In this document: in pieces, positions 1 to 8,542 of the stretch
Numbering within the stretch: the stretch's first letter is position 1
Layout of the letters: each line of letters starts with the position of its first letter
Origin: Synechococcales cyanobacterium PMM_0073
Lineage (GTDB): Bacteria > Cyanobacteriota > Cyanobacteriia > Elainellales > Elainellaceae
Length of the DNA: 11,865 bases
Direction: 5' to 3'
Assembly: GCA_949127695.1 (NCBI GenBank)
Contig: CASBQH010000308.1
Location: 1 to 11,865 of the forward strand
The notes under the pieces: generated by a model
What the model was told of the DNA's origin: nothing
Database searches by the model: none
What the model saw: the letters and a program-made list of their open reading frames with translations, nothing else
Program-made: the position numbers and the translations under genes

Positions 1-86
1 ATCAAGATATCAGGGGTGATCAAGCTGGTCATAGGTTCAATTCTCCTGCTGCAATTCTCTGCTCACACCTGCGGCTAGTCAACTAG

Positions 87-110
87 ATTTTAGTCCGAAT
101 TTTAGTCCGA
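87..110. repeat. 12-bp perfect tandem duplication
   Basis: The word ATTTTAGTCCGA occurs twice head to tail (87-98 and 99-110). The second copy runs into a short palindrome, CCGAC-TG-GTCGG (107-118). This is a direct observation; no function is implied. Confidence 0.85.
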
Positions 111-250
111 CTGGTCGGCCTGATTATATCCTGACTCTCTTGATTCTACGCAGCGCCTGCCAAAATCGGGGAAATTACGGCTTTCCCAGAGCGTCAAACC
201 ATCCGCATCAGTCTTCGCATTAGCCGCAATCAGCAGAAATTGGCAATTAA

Positions 251-266
251 TGTGATATTAATCACA
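251..266. promoter_or_regulatory. Perfect CRP-type binding palindrome
   Basis: TGTGA-TATTAA-TCACA matches the full ten-base CRP consensus TGTGA-N6-TCACA, which is also the reported preference of the cyanobacterial cAMP receptor protein SyCRP1. The chance of all ten fixed bases at one position is about one in a million, so coincidence in this window is unlikely. Its centre is near 258.5. A weak extended -10 (TGCGTAAAAC, 284-293) would place a start near 300, matching class II CRP geometry at about -41.5; the consensus TATAAT at 364-369 is more distant. Which gene it controls is not settled. Confidence 0.6.
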
Positions 267-341
267 ACTATGTCATTAAATATTGCGTAAAACAACTGAT
301 ATGGAGTTCTTCAAAAAATACGTGCAATACTGAAAGTGTTC

Positions 342-369
342 GTATAAATTCGTACATATTGCTTATAAT
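342..369 (+). promoter_or_regulatory. Putative promoter: TATAAT with overlapping GTA-N8-TAC motif
   Basis: A consensus -10 hexamer TATAAT lies at 364-369, about 100 bases before the first start codon of the small gene at 471, but no good -35 hexamer is present. GTA-N8-TAC (342-355), the core NtcA consensus, ends only 8 nt before it. Classical NtcA-activated promoters have about 22 nt between box and -10, so if NtcA binds here, blocking RNA polymerase is more likely than activation. The six-base NtcA core is expected a few times by chance in this length. Confidence 0.35.
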
Positions 370-470
370 TTATAGAGTGACTCCAGTCATTTTCTCTCGT
401 TGAAGGGCAAAGGGTCGAGTAAATTGCAGAAGTCAGTCCAGGAAGTAGGCGAATTCAGCGCTCAACGAAA

Positions 471-695
471 ATGTATAAAAACTCACATCCACTAAAAGCT
501 GCCATGAACCTGGAGGAATTTGAACAGCAGTCTCGAGAAACGATCGAGCAAACCTTAAATCATCTGCATACGGCCTCTTTGCTAGCGGGTCAGCTCGAAA
601 CGCAGATTAGCGAAACCGGCAGCCAGATCCAGCAGCTCAGCCAAATGATTGAAGCCTTCATTGCCCAGCAGAGACAGGAGAATCAGCAGCTTTGA
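471..695 (+). CDS. Small coiled-coil hypothetical protein
   Basis: The 74-residue product is very rich in Gln and Glu, with a heptad-like run of Leu, Ile and Met in the second half (about residues 35-68), so one or two amphipathic helices or a coiled coil are likely. There is no signal peptide or membrane segment; it should be cytoplasmic. Two starts are possible: ATG at 471 and ATG at 504, the latter giving a 63-residue protein beginning MNLEEFEQQS. Neither has a clear ribosome binding site, and similar cyanobacterial proteins, as I remember them, begin near the second. The gene stands alone, followed by an inverted-repeat element. A CRP-type site and a TATAAT box lie upstream. Function unknown. 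Confidence 0.6.
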   Translation: MYKNSHPLKAAMNLEEFEQQSRETIEQTLNHLHTASLLAGQLETQISETGSQIQQLSQMIEAFIAQQRQENQQL

Positions 696-750
696 GGCAG
701 AGTCTATCCAGAATTTTGTGTCAATCCAGCTTTCTGACTCCATTACGTCC

Positions 751-886
751 CGCCCGCGAGTGAACTGCGGGCTAATGAAACAGGTCTGCTGTAGGCTTTG
801 CCTTCCCGCAGGGTAGGCAGACTGGACGAGAGTTTCAGTGCACTTTATTGTACTTGACCCATTAGCCCGCAGTTTACTCGCGGGCG
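751..886. repeat. 136-bp inverted-repeat element, 27-nt arms
   Basis: Arms at 751-777 and 860-886 match in inverted orientation at 26 of 27 positions, the exception being a G-T wobble. The interior carries a nested pair GTCTGC (784-789) and GCAGAC (817-822) around GGCTTTGCCTTCCCGCAGGG, which resembles short dispersed repeat words I recall from filamentous cyanobacteria. No coding frame is convincing here and no clear target-site duplication is visible. It could be a non-autonomous MITE or REP-like unit, or a strong transcript-end hairpin between the two convergent genes that flank it; no T-tract follows it on either strand. Confidence 0.7.
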
Positions 887-978
887 AGCTCAGCTGCTCA
901 ATAACATCCAGAAATTTACAGACTCTTGAGGCAGGCACTAATCCCAATTGCCCTGCGCCTTCTAGCGAGTTCCTCTAG

Positions 979-1821
979 CTAGGGCTTCTGGCCGCAAAGC
1001 AGTCCAAACTTGACCAGTCCCCGCTCATAGCCCCGGCTCATCAGGCTAAGTGATAGCGCCGCTTGAATCGTCGTCCAGCCCGACTGCAATAGACCGATTA
1101 AAGCCGCAGGCGTGAACGCCGAATCAATCACCAGATTCCAGAATGGGGCTACCGCCTCCGACCAGTCTGCGGTTTGGATTGCCTCAAAGCCGATGTTCTG
1201 GGCAATTTGGGCGTATTCTGGCAGCGAGATCACGTAGGGTAGACAGTAGACGCGATAGATTTTTTCTAGGTGCTGCTGTTCATCCAGCGTCAGGGCGGGA
1301 GGTGTGGGGCGATGACACCAGGTAATCATCAAAAACTTGCCGCCCGGTTTCAGCACCCGATGGCACTCCCGCAAAAACTGCTGCTTGTCCGGCATATGCT
1401 CGCCGCTTTCCATCGACCAAACCAGATCAAACGACGCATCAGCAAACGGCATCGCCAGCGCGTCGGCCACCTGAAAGCTAACCCGACTGCTCAAGCCTGC
1501 GGCCTCGGCGCGCTGAGCGGCACGGTTCGCCTGCACAGGGCTGAGCGTAATTCCGGCCACGCTCGCACCATACTTCTCGGCTAGGTAGAGCGAGCTGCCG
1601 CCAATTCCGCAGCCGACATCTAGAATTTGGCTGGCGGACTCGACCTTTGCCCAGCTGAGGCATTCTTCAATTAAGTCAATCTGCGCCTGCTTGCGCTCCT
1701 TCCGCTGCTGTCCGTCTGCGCCGTAGTAGCCGTGGTGCATATGCTCGCCCCAGACTTGCTCCCAGAGTCCAGAAGAAGCGTCGTAGAAATTCTTGATCTT
1801 CTCTTGCAGCGTGAGTGTCAT
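979..1821 (-). CDS. Gamma-tocopherol methyltransferase-type SAM-dependent enzyme
   Basis: The 280-residue protein is a class I SAM-dependent methyltransferase. Motif I, ILDVGCGIGG (66-75), binds SAM; ESGEHMP (138-144) and RVLKPGG (155-161) are later core motifs. The N-terminal WGEHMHHGYYG (24-34) and C-terminal TADWSEAVAPFW (217-228) are hallmarks of the gamma-tocopherol methyltransferase family, which methylates gamma- to alpha-tocopherol at the last step of vitamin E synthesis. No transit or signal peptide is seen, so it is probably cytoplasmic or loosely membrane-associated. It is the last gene of a minus-strand operon, 37 bp after the CFA-synthase-like gene. The family also contains MPBQ-type and small-molecule methyltransferases, so the exact substrate is inferred. 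In this context a role on lipid or quinone substrates is possible. Confidence 0.85.
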   Translation of the reverse strand: MTLTLQEKIKNFYDASSGLWEQVWGEHMHHGYYGADGQQRKERKQAQIDLIEECLSWAKVESASQILDVGCGIGGSSLYLAEKYGASVAGITLSPVQANRAAQRAEAAGLSSRVSFQVADALAMPFADASFDLVWSMESGEHMPDKQQFLRECHRVLKPGGKFLMITWCHRPTPPALTLDEQQHLEKIYRVYCLPYVISLPEYAQIAQNIGFEAIQTADWSEAVAPFWNLVIDSAFTPAALIGLLQSGWTTIQAALSLSLMSRGYERGLVKFGLLCGQKP

Positions 1822-1858
1822 CGGCTTACTGTATTTTTTTGATTCGCTTCTAAAATAA

Positions 1859-3148
<1,290 letters not shown>

Positions 3149-3154
3149 CTAGAT

Positions 3155-4285
3155 CTACGAGCAAACTGATTGAATGTTTTCACTCAAACTATTCGCCTCA
3201 CGAAACGCTGCGATGGACACGAGCTGTTTGGCCTGAATATCCCACAAGATAAACTTAAAGCAGTCAGGGATATCAGACATATGCAGCGTCTTAACATCAG
3301 TCAGCAGATGTGCGTTTTGCTCGTGGCAAGCTTCAAGATGATAGTTAGGAATACGCTCAGAGAGGTGGTGAATATTGTGATAGCCAATATCGGCTGAGAA
3401 CCACTTAAAAACGCTGGGTAGCTTCAGGTGGCTGCTGCCTGCCATCGCGCCTCGCAAGTAGTCCCAGCCCTCAGTTGGGTGAGCATAAGAGCCTTCAAAA
3501 TTGTGCTGCACGAAGAACACGCAGATAAAGACTGCCGCTGCGCCGGTTAATGTGACGGAGTAAATGCCCCAAAATAGCCCAACTCCCAGCAGATGGCTCA
3601 GCCAGATCCAGCCGCCCACCACAAAGATATTATTCAGCAGCAGATCCCAAAACTCAGCCGCCGTATACCAGTTTCTTGATTTGTAAGAGGAAGCCGCCTC
3701 CACAAACCCCATGCGCGGATTTTGGCTCAAGCGCGTCAGTAAATTGCGAATCCAGCCCCAGCCGCCCAAGATTAAAGCCAGCCTCGGCTTAATCGCCAGA
3801 TAGAAAAAGCCGCCTGGGAAAATCACAAACGGATGCCGCAACAGCTCGTAGCGCCGCTGAGCAGAGGCGCTGAGCTGGCTAAACTCCTGCGTTGAGAGCA
3901 GGGCAGAAGGCCCCCGATATCGCTCCCAGTCGCCGTTGGTTTTGTGGTGATAGGCATGGCCTCTAGACCAGGGGTATTGGGGAATTGCGTTGATTACGCC
4001 TAGCCCAAAGCCAACAATTCGGTTAACGCGCTTTGAACGAAACAGTGAATAATGTCCGCAGTCATGCATCAATGAAAAGCATCGCACCGCAAACAGGGTG
4101 ATTAGCACCATAATAGGCGGCAGCAGCCAGAGCGAAACAGAGGCAGCTTTCACCGCCAAAATCCATAACAGCCCGTAAGGCAGAACTGTATTCAAGAGTT
4201 GATAGATTGCCCGCAGATCATTGCTCTGCATGTAGGGGGACAAAATAAAGTCTGATTTTTTAACGTCGCTTGGGTTTAATGGCAA
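3155..4285 (-). CDS. Membrane fatty acid desaturase (DesA-like, three His boxes)
   Basis: The 376-residue protein is an integral-membrane di-iron acyl-lipid desaturase. All three histidine boxes are present: HDCGH (74-78), HAYHH (110-114) and HNIHH (303-307); an extra His in QHNFEG (260-265) is also typical of the Delta-12/omega-6 group. Hydrophobic segments occur near 35-53, 54-72, 155-175, 218-237 and 240-260. The conserved C-terminal stretch GSSHLKLPSVFKWFSADIGY (283-302) precedes the third box. It differs from the classical cyanobacterial DesA second box and spacing, so regioselectivity cannot be given. It is the first gene of a three-gene operon with the CFA-like and tocopherol-type enzymes, with a long hairpin just upstream of its start. 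No strong ribosome binding site is visible. Confidence 0.85.
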   Translation of the reverse strand: MPLNPSDVKKSDFILSPYMQSNDLRAIYQLLNTVLPYGLLWILAVKAASVSLWLLPPIMVLITLFAVRCFSLMHDCGHYSLFRSKRVNRIVGFGLGVINAIPQYPWSRGHAYHHKTNGDWERYRGPSALLSTQEFSQLSASAQRRYELLRHPFVIFPGGFFYLAIKPRLALILGGWGWIRNLLTRLSQNPRMGFVEAASSYKSRNWYTAAEFWDLLLNNIFVVGGWIWLSHLLGVGLFWGIYSVTLTGAAAVFICVFFVQHNFEGSYAHPTEGWDYLRGAMAGSSHLKLPSVFKWFSADIGYHNIHHLSERIPNYHLEACHEQNAHLLTDVKTLHMSDIPDCFKFILWDIQAKQLVSIAAFREANSLSENIQSVCS

Positions 4286-4312
4286 TTTAAGATCCGCCCG
4301 AAAAAAACAGTA

Positions 4313-4398
4313 GTCCAGATCTCGTTGGCGATCAGCCTCACTTCAGCCTCACTTCAGCCTCATTACAACCTAAAGCTGATCGTCAACGAGATCTGGAC
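4313..4398 (-). promoter_or_regulatory. Long hairpin in the desaturase leader, possible attenuator
   Basis: Arms at 4313-4336 and 4375-4398 match in inverted orientation at 23 of 24 positions, the exception being a G-T wobble, around a 38-nt loop. Read on the minus strand the hairpin is followed, 5 nt later, by seven T residues (complement of 4301-4307), and then the desaturase start at 4285. This resembles a leader terminator or attenuator, though the gap before the T-run and the large loop are not ideal. It lies between divergent genes, so it is not an end-of-gene terminator for either. A REP/MITE-like repeat is the alternative. Confidence 0.5.
4332..4364. repeat. Three 11-bp tandem repeats in the hairpin loop
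   Basis: TCAGCCTCACT occurs at 4332-4342 and 4343-4353, and TCAGCCTCATT at 4354-4364. The first copy overlaps the end of the left hairpin arm. Slippage here would change loop length without touching the stem. Confidence 0.85.
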
Positions 4399-4557
4399 AG
4401 CAAGGTGCAGGATATCAGACTCTGACTGCGGCTTTCAGCAAAGTCGATTCAGTTCATCTTGAACGTTAGCATGGTTTAGCGAAGAGTTGCATTTTCTCCG
4501 TCAGCGTCGAGTAGGATGATGAGCAGGTGAAAATCTCCCTACTTGAATCTTGATCTC

Positions 4558-5892
4558 ATGACGGTTGCTCGCACAGTTTGCCTCGGGTTTATCGCGGTGA
4601 TTTTGGTCGGAATGCTGCTGCTGCTGCTGCCCATCTCCCATGCCGACGGCGGCTGGGGAAACTGGCTGGTGGCGCTATTTACCTCCACTTCGGCAGTCTG
4701 CGTCACGGGGCTAGTCGTGGTAGATACCGGCAGCTACTATTCGGGTTGGGGGCAGTTTTTCATTATGGCGCTGATTCAAGTTGGTGGCCTGGGCTACATG
4801 ACCGCCACCACTTTTTTGCTGCTGCTGCTGGGGCGCAAGTTTGGCCTGCGCGACAAGGTAGCGATTCAGCAGACGCTCGACAAGCAGGGAATGTCGGGCG
4901 TCGATCAGCTGCTCAAGTCAATTGTTGCGGCGACGGCGATTTTAGAACTGACCGGCGCGTTTGCGATGATGCCAGTTTTTATTCCCGAATATGGCTCCCG
5001 TCAAGGCATCTGGATGGCGCTTTTCCATAGCATCAGCGCCTTCAACAACGCCGGATTTGGCCTGCTGCCGGACAGCTTGATGCGGTATGTCACCTCGCTG
5101 CCTATCAATATTGTGATTTCAGCGCTGATTATCCTGGGCGGGATTGGCTATGAGGTGATCATGGACTGCTTTCTCTGGGGGCGCGACCGTCTGCGTAGGC
5201 GACGCGCTCATGTGGTTCTTTCGCTCAATTTTAAGATGGTGATGAGTACCACTATCTTTTTGCTGCTGCTGGGCACAGTTTTAATTTTTCTAGTCGAGGC
5301 GCGCAATCCCGGTACGCTGGCTCCGCTGAACTGGCCAGACCAGCTGCTGGCAGCCTGGTTTCAGTCGGTGATGCCGCGCACCGCCGGGTTTAATAGCATC
5401 GACTACGCCAAGATGAGCGAAGCGGGCTGGTTTATTACGATCGTGCTGATGTTTATTGGTGCGAGTCCCGGCGGCACGGGCGGCGGACTCAAAACCACTA
5501 CGTTTCGGATTCTATATGAATGCACCAAAACCGCGCTCCAGGGCAAAGATGAAGTCGTGAGCTATCAGCGCCAGATTCCATTTCCGCTGATTTTGAAGGC
5601 CGTGGGGGTGCTGTTTGGCTCGCTGGCGACGGTGATTGTGGCCTCGACCTTGATTGAGGTTGCCGATCCGACTGTTTCACTCTTAAAGGTGCTCTTTGAA
5701 GTCGTCTCTGGGTTTGCCACCGTAGGGCTTTCAACTGGGATCACAGCCAGTCTGTCGATTTTCTCGAAGCTGGTGCTGGTGACTGTGATGTATATCGGGC
5801 GGGTAGGTGTCCTGCTGCTGCTGGCCGCAGTTCTGGGCGATCCGCCGCGCAGTGCGATTAACTACCCAGAGGAAAATCTGCTGATTGGCTAG
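4558..5892 (+). CDS. ktrB: Potassium uptake channel subunit KtrB (TrkH/NtpJ family)
   Basis: The protein (444 residues from the ATG at 4558) is the ion-translocating membrane subunit of a Ktr-type potassium uptake system, Na-dependent in characterised cyanobacterial and bacterial members. It shows four M1-pore-M2 repeats whose filter glycines are all present: VCVTGL (G51), NNAGFG (G166), RTAGFN (G277) and ATVGLS (G390). The Gly-rich gating loop GASPGGTGGG (301-310) and the conserved Arg in MYIGRVG (R415) are intact. An in-frame TTG at 4543 would add five residues; ATG at 4558 is preferred because family members begin close to it. The regulatory subunit gene follows after 150 bp. The upstream region is shared with the divergent desaturase gene. 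Confidence 0.92.
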   Translation: MTVARTVCLGFIAVILVGMLLLLLPISHADGGWGNWLVALFTSTSAVCVTGLVVVDTGSYYSGWGQFFIMALIQVGGLGYMTATTFLLLLLGRKFGLRDKVAIQQTLDKQGMSGVDQLLKSIVAATAILELTGAFAMMPVFIPEYGSRQGIWMALFHSISAFNNAGFGLLPDSLMRYVTSLPINIVISALIILGGIGYEVIMDCFLWGRDRLRRRRAHVVLSLNFKMVMSTTIFLLLLGTVLIFLVEARNPGTLAPLNWPDQLLAAWFQSVMPRTAGFNSIDYAKMSEAGWFITIVLMFIGASPGGTGGGLKTTTFRILYECTKTALQGKDEVVSYQRQIPFPLILKAVGVLFGSLATVIVASTLIEVADPTVSLLKVLFEVVSGFATVGLSTGITASLSIFSKLVLVTVMYIGRVGVLLLLAAVLGDPPRSAINYPEENLLIG

Positions 5893-5954
5893 AATCAGGA
5901 TAAGCAAAGGCAAAATCTATCTGCTCAATCATGCTAAGTTCTGAATAGCTGATG

Positions 5955-5980
5955 GTCTGGCTGAATCAAAGTCTGGCTGA
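5955..5980. repeat. Short direct repeat between ktrB and ktrA
   Basis: GTCTGGCTGA occurs at 5955-5964 and 5971-5980, each copy followed by a similar CAAA-containing word. The surrounding 150-bp gap has no gene; it may hold the ktrA leader. Confidence 0.5.
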
Positions 5981-6042
5981 GCAAAGCGCTGCATTGCCCA
6001 ACTGAATCCCCAACTCACCTTTACAATCTCCCCTAAACCGCA

Positions 6043-6747
6043 ATGGGTTTCTCTTCTCTTTCGTCGCTCAGCTTTTTTAAGAGCCTGCGGATGAACAATC
6101 GCCAGTTTGCCGTCATCGGCCTGGGACGCTTTGGCCGTGCAGTCTCCATGACGCTGCATAATCTCGGCTATGAGGTGCTGGGCGTTGACTCAGACGAACG
6201 GCGGGTCAACCAGGCGCTCAATGACGAGATTGTCGCACATGCGCTGACACTCGACTCGACCGATGCCAACATGCTCAAAGATGCGGGTCTGTTTGAATTT
6301 GATACGGCAATTGTGGCAATTGGCAATTTCGTTCAGGAGAGCGTGATTACCACGCTCAACCTGAAAGAAGGCGGCGTGCCACATGTGGTAGCCAAAGCCT
6401 CCTCTGATATTCACGGCAAGCTGCTGAAGCGGGTCGGCGCAGATCATGTCGTCTACCCAGAGCATGAGATGGGCTGCGAGCTGGCGCGTTCGCTCACCCG
6501 ACCGGGAATTTTGGAGCGCTTTGAGCTAGATCCCGATAACAGCATTGTTGAACTCGTGGTTCCAGAAGAGTTTGACGGCAAGACAATCGCCGACCTCGAT
6601 CTGCGGAAGCGGTTTGGCCTCAACCTGCTGGCAGTCTGTCAAGACGGCAAGTTTGAAATTAACCCCAGCCCAGTTTCCCGGCTACAAAAGGGCTGGCTGA
6701 TGGTGGTGATTGGCTCCAACAAATGTATTGACCGCCTGCCGGTCTAG
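6043..6747 (+). CDS. ktrA: Potassium uptake regulatory subunit KtrA (TrkA/RCK)
   Basis: This 234-residue cytoplasmic protein forms the nucleotide-binding ring that gates KtrB. The N-terminal RCK/TrkA-N domain has the Rossmann motif GLGRFG (26-31) and an acidic residue at the end of the second strand (D49) for the ribose of NAD(H) or ATP/ADP binding. The RCK C-domain spans about 155-230. The start at 6043 adds a 16-residue N-terminal stretch (SSLSFFKSLR) before MNNRQFAVIG; a similar extension occurs in cyanobacterial KtrA as I recall, so it is kept, with ATG at 6091 as alternative. The gene follows ktrB in the same direction and ends only 9 bp before anmK, suggesting co-transcription. Confidence 0.92.
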   Translation: MGFSSLSSLSFFKSLRMNNRQFAVIGLGRFGRAVSMTLHNLGYEVLGVDSDERRVNQALNDEIVAHALTLDSTDANMLKDAGLFEFDTAIVAIGNFVQESVITTLNLKEGGVPHVVAKASSDIHGKLLKRVGADHVVYPEHEMGCELARSLTRPGILERFELDPDNSIVELVVPEEFDGKTIADLDLRKRFGLNLLAVCQDGKFEINPSPVSRLQKGWLMVVIGSNKCIDRLPV

Positions 6748-6756
6748 GCGCAGCGC

Positions 6757-7923
6757 ATGGCACAAATGGCAATCGGCTTAATCAGCGGCACTTCAGTCGA
6801 TGGGATTGACGCCGCGCTGGTGCAGCTCTCAGGCCGCAGAGCCGATCTCAAAGCCGAGCTGATTCACGGCCAAACCTACGCCTACGCCCCTGACCTGCGC
6901 TCCAAAATTCTGGCGCTCTGTGCAGGCGAGGCGATTTCTCTGGCCGAACTCGCCAAGCTAGATGACGCAATTGCCGAGGCGTTTGCCGCCGCCGCAATTC
7001 AGATCCAGGCTGATGCGCGGAATGCTGCCCTGCCGGCTGATCGACAAGCCAAGCTGATCGGCTCGCACGGCCAGACGGTGTTTCATCGGCCCGCCTTGCC
7101 GAATGCGCTGGGCTATAGCTTGCAGCTGGGGCGGGGGGCGCTGATTGCCAAGCGCACTGGCATTACCACCATCAGCAACTTTCGCGCTGCCGATATTGCG
7201 GCGGGCGGGCAGGGTGCGCCGTTGGTGCCGCCAGTCGATGCCTGTCTGCTGAGTGATCCCCAGCTTGATCGCTGTATTCAAAACCTGGGCGGAATTGGCA
7301 ATGTTGCCTATCTGCCAGCAGGCTGCGAGAGTTCTGATAAAATTCTGGACTGGGATACAGGCCCCGCCAACAGTCTGCTTGATCTAGCCGTGCAGCGCTT
7401 CTCAAACGGGCAGCTCCAGTTTGATGCGGCGGGCGCTTGGGCGGCTTCCGGCCAAATCCACGAGGCATGGGTGACGCAGTGGCTGGGGCATCCGTTCTTT
7501 CAGGCGCTGCCGCCCAAATCCACCGGACGCGAGCTGTTTGGGGCAGACTATCTCAATGCCTGTCTGCAAGTTGCCGCCGCAGATCATCAGGATTTAAATC
7601 CTGCCGATCTGTTGGCCAGCCTCAGCGAACTGACAGCGCGCTCCATCTCCGACAGCTACCGGCAGTTTTTGCCGCGCCTGCCTGATCAAGTCGCGCTCTG
7701 CGGTGGCGGCAGCCGTAATTTGTTTTTGCAGCAGCGCCTGCAAGCCAATCTGCCCCACTGCCAGATCTGCACGACCGATGATTTGGGGCTGAATGCCGAC
7801 TTCAAAGAGGCGATTGCCTTTGCGGTGCTGGCCTACTGGCGCGAGCTAGGAATTCCGGGCAATTTACCCGCCGCCACCGGAGCCAGTCAGGCGGTGCTGC
7901 TGGGCGAGATTCATCCGAGTTAA
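6757..7923 (+). CDS. anmK: Anhydro-N-acetylmuramic acid kinase
   Basis: AnmK phosphorylates and opens 1,6-anhydro-MurNAc to MurNAc-6-phosphate with ATP, a step of peptidoglycan recycling in the cytoplasm. The 388-residue sequence has the family signatures in order: [12 protein letters not shown] (7-18, phosphate loop), GSHGQTVFH (102-110), [10 protein letters not shown] (150-159), NLGGIGN (176-182), DTGPAN (200-205), GRELFGADY (257-265) and ALCGGGSRN (313-321). Length is close to E. coli AnmK (369), and nothing looks broken. Start ATG 6757 is 9 bp after ktrA; an in-frame ATG at 6766 is also possible. Neither has a good Shine-Dalgarno, so expression probably depends on coupling to ktrA. The link with potassium uptake appears positional rather than functional. 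Confidence 0.93.
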   Translation: MAQMAIGLISGTSVDGIDAALVQLSGRRADLKAELIHGQTYAYAPDLRSKILALCAGEAISLAELAKLDDAIAEAFAAAAIQIQADARNAALPADRQAKLIGSHGQTVFHRPALPNALGYSLQLGRGALIAKRTGITTISNFRAADIAAGGQGAPLVPPVDACLLSDPQLDRCIQNLGGIGNVAYLPAGCESSDKILDWDTGPANSLLDLAVQRFSNGQLQFDAAGAWAASGQIHEAWVTQWLGHPFFQALPPKSTGRELFGADYLNACLQVAAADHQDLNPADLLASLSELTARSISDSYRQFLPRLPDQVALCGGGSRNLFLQQRLQANLPHCQICTTDDLGLNADFKEAIAFAVLAYWRELGIPGNLPAATGASQAVLLGEIHPS

Positions 7924-8029
7924 GCCAGAGGCATCGTGCTAGCATGAGTTGCGATTGGAATTTGGCGCAATCCGCGGGCAAACTGATCAGAACAGACGGG
8001 CAAGAGCCAACGGACAAGGACTCGCAACT

Positions 8030-8476
8030 GTGGATCACAACTTTCTTTTAGAATCAGGGCGCTGGACGCTCCAAGGCAACTGGCTAGATCGAGACACCAT
8101 GCCAACGCTAGTCAAGGGCAAAATCCTGGTGGCCTGGAGTCGCGATGACTGGTTCACCATGGTGCATAAGCTGATTTTTCCTGGCTCTAGCCGCGACGAG
8201 ATTTCGCTGCAATATCGCGGGCGGCTGAATGCTGGCGAGCGCCAATATACCTTTGTGTTGCAGCATAGCCTGCTGGGGCGGGTCGAAGGCGAAGGCTGGA
8301 TTGCGCCCGAATCAATTGTGCAGCGCTATTGGGTGCTGGGCGATCGGCAGCGCCGCACCGGATTTGAAACGCTGCATAAGTTTGGGGCGAATAAATACTG
8401 CCTCTCCAGCAGCATTATGGCGGGTCATTACCTCAACAGCACGATGGAAGCAATCGTTGAACGCCAGCCTGACTAG
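8030..8476 (+). CDS. Conserved cyanobacterial hypothetical protein, beta-rich
   Basis: The 148-residue product is probably read from GTG at 8030 (MDHNFLLESG), with AAGGA at 8015-8019 as a reasonable ribosome binding site about 10 nt upstream. A TTG at 7949 would add 27 basic, low-complexity residues that look non-coding. The sequence alternates short amphipathic strands (RWTLQGNWL, ISLQYRGRL, YTFVLQHSLLGRVEGEGW, SIVQRYWVL) rich in Trp, Arg and Gly, which suggests a small beta-barrel or lipocalin-like fold with no signal peptide or membrane segment. It resembles a conserved cyanobacterial hypothetical family in my memory, without an assigned function. It lies between anmK and atzG, 57 bp before the latter. 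Confidence 0.75.
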   Translation: MDHNFLLESGRWTLQGNWLDRDTMPTLVKGKILVAWSRDDWFTMVHKLIFPGSSRDEISLQYRGRLNAGERQYTFVLQHSLLGRVEGEGWIAPESIVQRYWVLGDRQRRTGFETLHKFGANKYCLSSSIMAGHYLNSTMEAIVERQPD

Positions 8477-8481
8477 GTTTC

Positions 8482-8542
8482 GTGAGTCAAGTTTGTGAGC
8501 CAAGTTTGTGAGCCAAGTTTGTGAGTCAAGTTTATGAGCCAA
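8482..8542 (+). repeat. 13-bp tandem repeats reaching into the atzG start codon
   Basis: GTGAGYCAAGTTT occurs four times without a gap (8482-8494, 8495-8507, 8508-8520, 8521-8533). A fifth partial copy, ATGAGCCAA (8534-8542), begins with the atzG start codon; a G-to-A difference turns its GTG into ATG. Because 13 is not a multiple of three, each unit offers a GTG in a different frame. The upstream in-frame GTG at 8495 meets a stop at 8522-8524, so atzG cannot extend. Confidence 0.9.

Larger units (their letters stand above)
1..470. other. Non-coding upstream region
   Basis: No convincing gene lies in this stretch. Two frames are open at the left edge and close at the stops at 76-78 and 84-86; the first encodes about 25 mostly hydrophobic residues and could be the tail of a gene outside the window, but two frames being open at once makes this weak. 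The rest is AT-rich from about 240 onward and holds the regulatory sites listed separately. The sites may serve the small gene at 471 or a divergent gene to the left. Confidence 0.5.

Noticed and set aside
27..45. T-arm-like GGTCATAGGTTCAATTC suggesting a tRNA at the left edge
   Set aside because: The T-stem does not pair, and no anticodon arm or acceptor stem can be built around it.
1..78. Hydrophobic open frame from the left edge as the tail of a membrane protein
   Set aside because: Only about 25 codons, and another frame is open over the same bases; not enough to call a gene.
582..947. 121-residue minus-strand frame over the inverted-repeat element
   Set aside because: It overlaps both the small coiled-coil gene and the repeat, and its composition is that of repeat DNA rather than a protein.
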